Source: RI-153 sp963721725
GTDB taxonomy: Bacteria > Chloroflexota > Anaerolineae > Caldilineales > Caldilineaceae
DNA: 64,000 bases
NCBI GenBank assembly: GCA_963721725.1
Contig: CAVRLX010000030.1
Location: forward strand, 1-64,000
Direction of reading: 5' to 3'
Position 1 is the stretch's first letter. The number at the start of each line of letters is the position of its first letter. The notes beneath the pieces are model-generated. The model had not been told where the DNA came from, searched no databases, and saw nothing but the letters and a program-made list of their open reading frames with translations. A program made the position numbers and the translations under genes. This document shows, piece by piece, positions 57,807 to 64,000 of this stretch.

Positions 57807-58451
57807 ATGCGAATCCTTGCACTTAGCGACAAAGTTGTCCCCATTCTCTACAGTGGCGGCATTCGAGATCACGTGGGCCATGTGGACATGATCCTGAGTT
57901 GCGGGGATCTGCCGCACTACTACCTGGACTTCGTGATCAGTATGCTCAATCGCCCCTGCTATTTTGTCTTTGGCAACCACGGCAAAGAGATTGAGTATTG
58001 GTCGAACAACACCATTGTGTCGCACCCCAGCGGGGCGTTCAATCTGCATAAACAGTTGGCCCACCAGGGGGGATTGCTCATGGCTGGGTTGGAGGGGTCG
58101 ATCCGCTACAACGACGCCCCCAAGTTTCAATATACGGACGGCGAAATGTGGGGCAACATCGCCAAACTGGTGCCGGGTCTACTGTACAACCGGATGCGCT
58201 ATGGGCGTTGGTTGGATGTGCTGGTCGCCCATTCGCCGCCCTTTGGTATTCACGATGAAACAGATCGGGCGCACACAGGCTTTCAGTCATTTCTCACCTT
58301 TATGCGTCTGTTCAAGCCACGCTATCTGCTCCACGGGCACATTCATCTCTATCGCAACGACGCCATCACCCAGACCCGCTACATGGAGACTGAAGTGATT
58401 AACGTTTACCCGTATCGCTTTTTAGAGATTGAGCCGTTTGAGAAAAAGTAA
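57807..58451 (+). CDS. Calcineurin-like metallophosphoesterase
   Basis: A 214-residue cytoplasmic phosphoesterase. Metal-binding motifs in order are ILALSDK (Asp), DMILSCGDLPHYY (G-D-L), CYFVFGNHGKE (G-N-H), VLVAHSPPFG (His) and YLLHGHIHLY (G-H-x-H). It is like short Chloroflexota relatives of the YmdB/ICC-type family; substrate unknown. No ribosome-binding site precedes the ATG, in keeping with the leaderless promoter. It is followed by the second stem-loop repeat, not by a gene. Confidence 0.88.
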   Translation: MRILALSDKVVPILYSGGIRDHVGHVDMILSCGDLPHYYLDFVISMLNRPCYFVFGNHGKEIEYWSNNTIVSHPSGAFNLHKQLAHQGGLLMAGLEGSIRYNDAPKFQYTDGEMWGNIAKLVPGLLYNRMRYGRWLDVLVAHSPPFGIHDETDRAHTGFQSFLTFMRLFKPRYLLHGHIHLYRNDAITQTRYMETEVINVYPYRFLEIEPFEKK

Positions 58452-58469
58452 TTTTTAGGGACGATACAG

Positions 58470-58531
58470 GTGCGATGCACTCGCCAGCGGTAGATCGGGT
58501 GTAAAAAGCGTGTAGGGCGAGTGCGTCGCAC
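58470..58531. repeat. Stem-loop repeat unit, copy 2
   Basis: Arms GTGCGATGCACTCGCC (58470-58485) and GGCGAGTGCGTCGCAC (58516-58531) around a 30-base loop, the same geometry as copy 1. The flanking AAGTACATTTTTAG resembles copy 1's GGTACAAAAAATTT. Confidence 0.75.
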
Positions 58532-58642
58532 CCTAAACCTGTATAAGTACATTTTTAGAAGAGGAAAGAGTAGGCGTTACGAATGGTGGAAGTAACTATG
58601 CTCCCACACAATCAATAACCCTTACTTTTTACTCATACCAGA

Positions 58643-60052
58643 ATGAGTGATTCACCCATGAAATACCACCTGATTACCCTGGGCTGCCCCAAGAACAAAG
58701 TGGACAGCGACGGCATGGAAATGCTGCTACGCGATGCTGCCGTGGCTTCGACAGACAGCCCTGACAAGGCCGATATATTGATTGTTAACACCTGTGGCTT
58801 TTTAGAAGCCGCCAAAGAAGAATCGATTGGTGTACTCTCCGAACTGGCGCGGCGCAAACGCAAAAATCAGATGCTGATTGCGGCGGGCTGCCTGGCCCAG
58901 CGCAACGGCGAAGAGGTGCTGGCCCGCGTCCCCAAAGTCGATGGTCTGCTGGGCACACGCCGCTGGATGGATGTAATGGATCTGGTGGGGCAGATTCGCG
59001 GCGGAGGCAAACGCAAGCTGCAACGCTATAGCCTGCTCGGTGACCCCGACGAAGCGTACCTCAACGCCGTGCCGCGCCCGCCCGTGGAAGGTGGCAGCGC
59101 CTATTTGAAAATCTCCGATGGCTGCAACGCGCCGTGTGCCTTTTGCACGATCCCCAGTTTCAAGGGCAAGCTCAAAAGCCGCCCGCTGGAAGGCATTGTG
59201 GACGAGGCCGATCTGCTCGTGGCTGCCGGGGCGCGGGAACTTGTGATCGTGGCCCAGGACAGCACAGACTATGGCCGCGATTGGGGCGAACCCAACAGCT
59301 TGCCCCGCCTGCTCAGCGCGCTCAATCACCGCACCGATGATCGCCTGGCCTGGATTCGCCTCATGTACGCCTATCCCGGCCACGTTAGCGACGAACTGGT
59401 TGCGGTGATGGCAAGCCACGCCAAGATCGTGCCCTATCTCGACATGCCCTTGCAACACGGCGATCCGCGCACACTGCGCCGGATGCGCCGCCCCTCCCGG
59501 CTGGAGATGGTCCACGATCACATTGAAAAGCTGCGCGCCGCCATGCCCAATATTGCCATGCGTACCACCTTTATCGTGGGCTATCCCGGCGAGACCGAAG
59601 AGGAATTTCAGGGCTTGCTCGATTTTGTGGAGACGATCCAGTTCGACAAAGTCGGCGCGTTTACCTTTAGCCCGGAGCCGGGGACGCCCTCGGCCACGCT
59701 GCCCGATCAGGTGCCGGATGCCGTGAAAGAAGAGCGCTACGCCCGTTTGATGGAGACGCAACAGCCTATTAGCCTGCGCAAAAATCAGGCGCTGGTGGGC
59801 CAGATGTTGACGATTCTGGTGGAGGGCGAAGGCGAAATTGCCGACACCGGCGATGCGCTGACCCTGGGACGCAGCTATCGCGATGCCCCCGAAGTGGACG
59901 GGCTGGTGCTGGTTCCCGGTGTGTCGGGCGCGCCCATCGGCAGCATGATGGAGGTGCACATTAACGGGGCCATGGAATACGATCTGGTGGGCGAGCCGTT
60001 GCTGGCCGAGACCTTCCGCAGTTCGCGGGCGGCGGTGGCGTTGGTGGAATAG
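58643..60052 (+). CDS. rimO: Ribosomal protein uS12 methylthiotransferase RimO
   Basis: A 469-residue radical-SAM enzyme adding a methylthio group to the conserved aspartate of ribosomal protein S12. The N-terminal UPF0004 domain has the first cluster cysteines (LITLGCPKNKVDSD, ILIVNTCGF and AAGCLAQR). The radical-SAM motif is SDGCNAPCAFCTIPSFKGKL (C-x3-C-x2-C). A TRAM-like domain ends the chain (LTILVEGEGEIADTGDALTL). The frame is intact. A second ATG at 58658 is possible. It stands alone with its own terminator. Confidence 0.95.
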   Translation: MSDSPMKYHLITLGCPKNKVDSDGMEMLLRDAAVASTDSPDKADILIVNTCGFLEAAKEESIGVLSELARRKRKNQMLIAAGCLAQRNGEEVLARVPKVDGLLGTRRWMDVMDLVGQIRGGGKRKLQRYSLLGDPDEAYLNAVPRPPVEGGSAYLKISDGCNAPCAFCTIPSFKGKLKSRPLEGIVDEADLLVAAGARELVIVAQDSTDYGRDWGEPNSLPRLLSALNHRTDDRLAWIRLMYAYPGHVSDELVAVMASHAKIVPYLDMPLQHGDPRTLRRMRRPSRLEMVHDHIEKLRAAMPNIAMRTTFIVGYPGETEEEFQGLLDFVETIQFDKVGAFTFSPEPGTPSATLPDQVPDAVKEERYARLMETQQPISLRKNQALVGQMLTILVEGEGEIADTGDALTLGRSYRDAPEVDGLVLVPGVSGAPIGSMMEVHINGAMEYDLVGEPLLAETFRSSRAAVALVE

Positions 60053-60086
60053 AAACTTTCTGGACTGGCTTCCGTATTTTATTAAG

Positions 60087-60152
60087 GACGGAGGACGATA
60101 GGCGAAGGACGAAGTCTGAGTTCGTCTTCCGTCCCTCGTCCTCCGTCTTTTT
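60087..60152 (+). terminator. Terminator of rimO built from GACGA-type repeats
   Basis: GACGGAGGACGA (60087-60098) pairs with TCGTCCTCCGTC (60136-60147), and the inner GGACGAA pairs with TTCGTC; TTTTT follows. The GGACGA/TCGTCC words resemble those in the spacers at 6660-6690 and 7950-8005. Confidence 0.75.
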
Positions 60153-60179
60153 GCAAGGCTTCCGAAAGGAGCGCCCACC

Positions 60180-60746
60180 ATGGATCTTCTGCTCAGTTTC
60201 GCCATTGGCATTGGCTTGGCCGCGGCCTGCGGTTTCCGTATCTTCGTGCCCTTCACCGTGATCAGCGCGGCGGCCCTCAGTGGTCATTTGGGCCTTGCGC
60301 CCGGCTTCGATTGGATGGGCACGCTGCCCGCGCTGGCGGCCTTTGGCGTTGCCACGTTGGTGGAGGTGCTGGCCTATTACATCCCCTGGGTGGACAATTT
60401 GCTGGACACGCTGGCGACGCCGGCTGCCGTGGTGGCCGGCGCGATTGTGACGGCTTCGGTGGTGGGCGATCTGTCGCCGCTGCTACGCTGGAGTCTGGCG
60501 GCGATTGCCGGTGGGGGCGTGGCCGCTGCCGTGCAGTCCGGGACGGTGCTGCTGCGCGGCGCGTCGTCGGTGACCACGGGCGGGCTGGGCAATTTTCTGG
60601 TTTCCACAATGGAACTGGTGGGGGCGGTGGTGACGGCACTTCTGGCAGTGTGGCTGCCGCTGGCGGCGCTGGGGATGGTGCTGATTCTGGGCTTCTGGCT
60701 GGTGCGGCGACGGCGGCTGACACAGTACCCGTACAGGACTACGTAA
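60180..60746 (+). CDS. DUF4126 membrane protein
   Basis: A 188-residue integral membrane protein with about five hydrophobic segments. The family opening is LSFAIGIGLAAACGFRIFVP. The mid-protein EVLAYYIPWVDNLLDTLATP and LGNFLVSTMELVGAVVTALL are typical. AAAGGAG precedes the ATG. DUF4126 has no established role. The last residues (RRRRLTQYPYRTT) are cytoplasmic. It is not in an operon with rimO, as a terminator separates them. Confidence 0.82.
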   Translation: MDLLLSFAIGIGLAAACGFRIFVPFTVISAAALSGHLGLAPGFDWMGTLPALAAFGVATLVEVLAYYIPWVDNLLDTLATPAAVVAGAIVTASVVGDLSPLLRWSLAAIAGGGVAAAVQSGTVLLRGASSVTTGGLGNFLVSTMELVGAVVTALLAVWLPLAALGMVLILGFWLVRRRRLTQYPYRTT

Positions 60747-60814
60747 CCAAGGCCAAGCCCAAAAAAGATTGATCCGCTTCAGGAGTACCAGTATTGTTGC
60801 CGGAATAAAACTGT

Positions 60815-60843
60815 GTTGCGTACCCCGGCTCGGGGTACGCAAC
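60815..60843. terminator. Bidirectional terminator between DUF4126 and the M24 peptidase
   Basis: GTTGCGTACCCCG (60815-60827) with CGGGGTACGCAAC (60831-60843), a perfect 13-bp stem with the three-base loop GCT, between convergent genes. Confidence 0.75.
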
Positions 60844-60854
60844 ACGTAGCACGC

Positions 60855-62082
60855 TTATCCCCGCATGGGCACCACCAGATCGTACGGATAGTTCGACAGC
60901 CAGGTCAACTCTCCAGCTTCATTAAAGGCCACCGCATCCTCGATCCGCACCCCAAAGCCTCGCTCTGGATAGTATAGCCCCGGCTCAATGGTGATCACAT
61001 GGCCCGGTTTGAGGACGGTTTTGTTGCTGTCCAAATGAGTAAAGCGCGGATCTTCATGCACATCCAGCCCAATGCCATGCCCCAAACTGTGGACCATGCC
61101 CTCCTGGGTTCCGGGGTGGCTGCGTACCGTTTTATGACCTTTTGACTCCAAATAATCGAAGGTCATCGTGCCATAGTCACGGGCCAGCCGCCCTACCGCC
61201 AGTTCTGCCATCACGCGGTCGAAGATCTCTTTTACCTGCTCCCAGGCCGATAAAACCTCGTCGGTGGCGTAGCCCAGGCTCCATGTGCGCGTAATGTCGT
61301 GATAGTAACCGCTGGTCACCGTGGGGTAGAAATCAAAGACAATGCTCTGGCCCAGACGCAGCGGCATCGATCCCTGACCGTGATTGTGGGGCACACCGGC
61401 ATCGCGGCCCTGGGCAAAGATGTTGCCATGATCTTCCTTCATGCCCGCGATAGAGCCGCTCGCTGATAAACTCTTTAACATGACCGATGGTCAGCGGCTC
61501 GCCATCAGCGCGGATCACGGTCTCGTTGCGCGTGCGGTGACCGCTAATAAACTCCTGAACCTGGCCCATGATGTCGCAGGTGAGATCGCCGGCCCGCTTC
61601 AGTTCGACCAGTTCAGCGTCGTCTTTGGTATCGCGTGCGCTGTTAAAAAGCGTTTCGCCATATTCCCCCACCAGTTCAATATCTTCCACCAGGTGGGTCA
61701 CCTTGCCCACCAGCGCCAACGCCGCGCCGATTTCGTCCATGCCATAGAGGCCAATGCGCCCGTGCAGGCCAACCTTTTCCAACGCCTGCGCCACAAAGTC
61801 CGCCTCTGCCGCCAGCTGATCGCCCGCGTGCTTGCGCAACAGTTCATACTTATTAAACTGCTCGTCCCGATTGATCAGCGCCAACCCCGTGCTGGCGGCG
61901 TTGTCCCGTTCCATGCCGCCGTGAACCAGCGTCGTCGGCCCATGCCTGGACTTGAGCAGCAGCGCCCCCTCCAAAAAAACGCCCCCAGTCAGATAGCGCA
62001 TCACCGAGCCGTGGGCGTTGCCCATGACCAAAAAGCCGTCCAGTTCCCGTTCAACCATTAACCGGTCTATCTCGTGTTTCAT
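60855..62082 (-). CDS. M24 family Xaa-Pro aminopeptidase, one frame break
   Basis: Metallopeptidase of the aminopeptidase P/Xaa-Pro dipeptidase type, restored length 408. The N-terminal creatinase-like domain runs from ATG 62082 (AGGAGA upstream). The catalytic pita-bread domain has the metal ligands Asp in IVFDFYPT, Asp in YYHDITRTW, His in LGHGIGLDVHE, Glu in ITIEPGLYY and Glu in RIEDAVAF. One extra G near 61452 breaks the frame just before GMKEDHGNIFAQGRDAG. It removes N-terminal residues ahead of proline. All five ligands are present. Confidence 0.88.
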
Positions 62083-62119
62083 CCTCTCTCCTTGAATCGT
62101 CGTGCGTGATTAAACTTTG

Positions 62120-62806
62120 CTAGGTGCGCGTCGCCGACTGCCCAAGCGACCACAGCGACGCCATCAGGTGCGGCAGCGCAGCCGGGGCAAGCGGATTCAT
62201 GGCGACCACCATCTCGATCTCTTTCTCCTCGGTGCGTTGAATGCTGATGCGGCGCAGGGCAGGCGAAAAGCGCGATTGCAGCTCGCCAAAGGTGCGGATC
62301 AACGGCTCCACATGGCTGCCCCGTGTGGCATATTCGCTCTTGGTAAGCACCAAATGGCGGTGTACCCAGGAAGACGGGTTGCTCTCTTTGCCGAAAAGCT
62401 GCCCCGGCACCCCATTGCGCACCCAGATAAACTCGGCTGTGGGCGGGCGGCGAAACTGGGCCTGGATGCGCAAACGGCCACGGCTGCGCCCGAAGATGGC
62501 GGCGACAATTGCCAGCGGATTCCAAAGCGAGGGCGGTGTATAGGTTACGCTAATTTGCCGAAAAAGGTCAGTCGGTGTAAGTATATCGGCAGAGAAGCCA
62601 CGGCGCACGCCAGCCACAAAGCGCAGCGGATCGGCGGTGCCTTCCACCAAAATTTTGTGGATGCGCTGTGTGCTGCGCCGGATGCGCAGCGCCCCCACCC
62701 ACCAAAACAGCCCCACAGCACACAGCCCCACAAGCGCGCTCACCTGGGCATCGGGGCTGCTGAGAATAATCTCTAGCTCGTGGAGAATTTGCTCGAACAG
62801 GTACAT
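62120..62806 (-). CDS. Hypothetical membrane-anchored protein
   Basis: A 228-residue protein with one clear transmembrane segment (VSALVGLCAVGLFWWVGALR, residues 21-40) and a long, basic, mostly beta-rich cytoplasmic or external part (RLRIQAQFRRPPTAEFIWVR and SSWVHRHLVLTKSEYATRG). GAGGAG precedes the ATG at 62806. No family recognised. It lies upstream of the M24 peptidase on the same strand, 37 bases away. Confidence 0.6.
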   Translation of the reverse strand: MYLFEQILHELEIILSSPDAQVSALVGLCAVGLFWWVGALRIRRSTQRIHKILVEGTADPLRFVAGVRRGFSADILTPTDLFRQISVTYTPPSLWNPLAIVAAIFGRSRGRLRIQAQFRRPPTAEFIWVRNGVPGQLFGKESNPSSWVHRHLVLTKSEYATRGSHVEPLIRTFGELQSRFSPALRRISIQRTEEKEIEMVVAMNPLAPAALPHLMASLWSLGQSATRT

Positions 62807-62865
62807 GGCGGCTGGCTCCTCTGGCTTCGTCTCTTGATCGTGCCCAATGGGAAGGAATCGTGCGT

Positions 62866-63345
62866 ATGCCTTTCACCAATAATGTGACCCGACTGCTCGA
62901 CGCCAAAAAAATCGTCTACACCGTTCACACCTATGACTATCAGCCGGAGACCGCCTCGGCGGTGGATGTGGCCGCGGCGCTGGGCGAACCGCCGGCCCAG
63001 GTCTTCAAAACGCTGGTAGCCCTTTCCACCGCGGCCAACGAAAAACCGGCGCTGGTGGTGATCCCTGGCCCCGACACGTTGGACCTGAAAAAGTTTGCCA
63101 AAGCCGTGGGAACCAAAAAGGTGCAAATGGCAAGCCGCGCCGAGGCCGAATCCCTCACAGGGCTGCTGGCGGGCGGCATCAGCCCGCTGGCGCTGATCAA
63201 TCGGGGCTTCTCGGTTTATCTTGATCAGCGCGCCGCTGCCTTTGACAAGATCTACATTAGCGCAGGCGAACGCGGTGCCCAAGTGGGGCTGAATCCCGCC
63301 GATCTGGTCAAGCTCACCCGCGCCCGTCTGTTGGATCTGGCGTAG
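62866..63345 (+). CDS. ybaK: Cys-tRNA(Pro)/Cys-tRNA(Cys) deacylase YbaK
   Basis: A 159-residue editing enzyme that hydrolyses mischarged Cys-tRNA(Pro). Family signs are TRLLDAKKIVYTVHTYDY, VAAALGEPPAQVFKTLVAL (with the catalytic lysine of V-F-K-T-L) and GGISPLALINRGFSVYLDQR (the G-x-x-S-P loop). ATG 62866 has AAGGA at nine bases; a GTG six bases earlier is possible. It converges with the next gene, overlapping by 32 bases. Confidence 0.9.
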   Translation: MPFTNNVTRLLDAKKIVYTVHTYDYQPETASAVDVAAALGEPPAQVFKTLVALSTAANEKPALVVIPGPDTLDLKKFAKAVGTKKVQMASRAEAESLTGLLAGGISPLALINRGFSVYLDQRAAAFDKIYISAGERGAQVGLNPADLVKLTRARLLDLA

Positions 63346-64000
63346 GGTTGGGCGCAACGTCGGTGCGATCCAACACAGTCAGACGGATCGTGTGCCGTCC
63401 GGCGGCGAGCGTCTCCACAAAGCTTGTCTGCGCCGTCAGGATTTCCAGCGTAAGCGGCGCGCCACACTCGATTTCGACCTGTGTGCCGCCCTGGGCAGGC
63501 AGCGCACGCAGCGAAAGCGTCGTGCGGCCCAGCCTATACCCGCTGATCGCCATTGGCAAAGGCCCAAACAGCCACCAGCGCAGATCAGCGTGGGCGGCAT
63601 CGGCTTCCAGCCCCAGCACACCATCCACCACTAGCGGCGACAACCAGGGCAGCATCTCCGCCTCTCGCTGGCAGACCGTCACCAGGGCCGCCGCCAACGC
63701 ATGGGCCAAATCGGGAAGCTGCTGACGGCGCAGCCGGGTCCAGAGCAACAGTCCGTGGGTCACGGCGATCTGCGCCGGAAGACGCTCCATCCCCTGGCGG
63801 AACACCCGCACCAGCGCCGCCCAATGTACGCGGGCCGCTGGCTCCACCCAGGCCGCGGCCAGCCTTCGCAGCCCGTCATCGCCGATCTGGGTTGCCAGGG
63901 CCAGCGCCTGATCGTGCCAGCGCGCCGCGGGGACGTGCAAAGCGGAGGCAGCATCGGCCAGGGCAGTGCAGGCGACCATGTGGGCAAAGGGGGCCGGGGC
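63314..64000 (-). CDS. Partial hypothetical protein, running off the window
   Basis: The frame is open to the right edge, so only the C-terminal 228 residues or so are seen. It is rich in A and L (HWAALVRVFRQGMERLPAQI, CQREAEMLPWLSPLVVDGVL) and ends in a beta-rich segment (SGYRLGRTTLSLRALPAQGG and TQVEIECGAPLTLEILTA). The latter resembles C-terminal domains of six-hairpin glycosidases, but this is weak. An ATG at 63979 is unlikely to be the real start. The N-terminus is needed for a family call. Confidence 0.5.
   Translation of the reverse strand, partial: APAPFAHMVACTALADAASALHVPAARWHDQALALATQIGDDGLRRLAAAWVEPAARVHWAALVRVFRQGMERLPAQIAVTHGLLLWTRLRRQQLPDLAHALAAALVTVCQREAEMLPWLSPLVVDGVLGLEADAAHADLRWWLFGPLPMAISGYRLGRTTLSLRALPAQGGTQVEIECGAPLTLEILTAQTSFVETLAAGRHTIRLTVLDRTDVAPNPTPDPTDGRG

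Noticed and set aside
58802..60256. Leftward 484-codon open frame across rimO
   Set aside because: It is the antisense shadow of rimO: low-complexity composition (H, A, G rich), no ribosome-binding site, and rimO itself is certain.

Overview
The window looks like chromosome of a Chloroflexota bacterium (Anaerolineae/Caldilineae-type is my best guess). The basis is the mix of genes: a BMP-family nucleoside/sugar ABC transporter, M81 and creatininase hydrolases, a secreted S41-FAS1 protein, DUF4058, and the yebC-ruvC-ruvA-efp housekeeping order. The assignment is inferred from gene content, not from a marker phylogeny. Host genes are moderately GC-rich. The 32-36 kb and 46-53 kb stretches are visibly richer in AT.

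Layout. (1) 0-5.6 kb, minus strand: a DNA phosphorothioation operon dndC-dndD-dndE-dndA behind a near-consensus promoter, followed by a small broken gene. (2) 5.9-12.3 kb: a DUF4058 gene, then a catabolic-looking set (Gfo/Idh/MocA oxidoreductase, mandelate-racemase-type dehydratase, M81 MlrC-like hydrolase, creatininase) and a small toxin-antitoxin-like pair. (3) 12.5-21.2 kb, plus strand: glycosyltransferase, NUDIX, acpS, nitroreductase, pyrG, yebC, ruvC, a response regulator, ruvA, efp and tRNA-Thr(CGT). (4) 21.2-27.7 kb: a BMP-type ABC transporter operon (two permeases, lipoprotein, double ATPase) diverging from an amidohydrolase. (5) 27.8-45.4 kb: an integrated element bounded by 118-bp direct repeats that each contain a tRNA-Leu(TAA) gene. 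It carries ardC and radC homologues, a SWIM-domain protein, a primase-helicase beside an iteron/inverted-repeat array (candidate origin), a type I restriction-modification set (hsdR, hsdM, hsdS) with two secreted-protein genes, and a tyrosine integrase. (6) 45.4-53.1 kb: a second defence region with its own related integrase, a DNA methyltransferase, and a three-gene operon of an SMC-like ATPase with a zinc hook, an unknown middle protein and a PD-(D/E)XK-like nuclease. A 1,024-bp insertion sequence splits the ATPase C-terminus. (7) 53.1-64 kb: host genes again, namely a Trm112-like protein, the S41-FAS1 protein, a sugar epimerase, a phosphoesterase, rimO, DUF4126, an M24 peptidase, a membrane protein, a YbaK-type deacylase and a partial gene.

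How it fits together. Up to three nucleic-acid defence systems (Dnd, type I R-M and the SMC-ATPase cassette) lie within 52 kb, two of them at a tRNA-Leu integration site. ArdC (antirestriction), RadC and the primase-helicase are typical baggage of a conjugative or plasmid-like element.

A major caveat is that about thirty reading frames are broken by single-base indels. In every single-break host gene, removing or adding one base restores a full-length family-typical frame with a length divisible by three. Many breaks are therefore probably uncorrected sequencing errors, although the mobile region also shows real decay (a substitution stop, a tRNA acceptor-stem mismatch and an IS insertion). 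Coordinates of broken genes are given for the restored gene.
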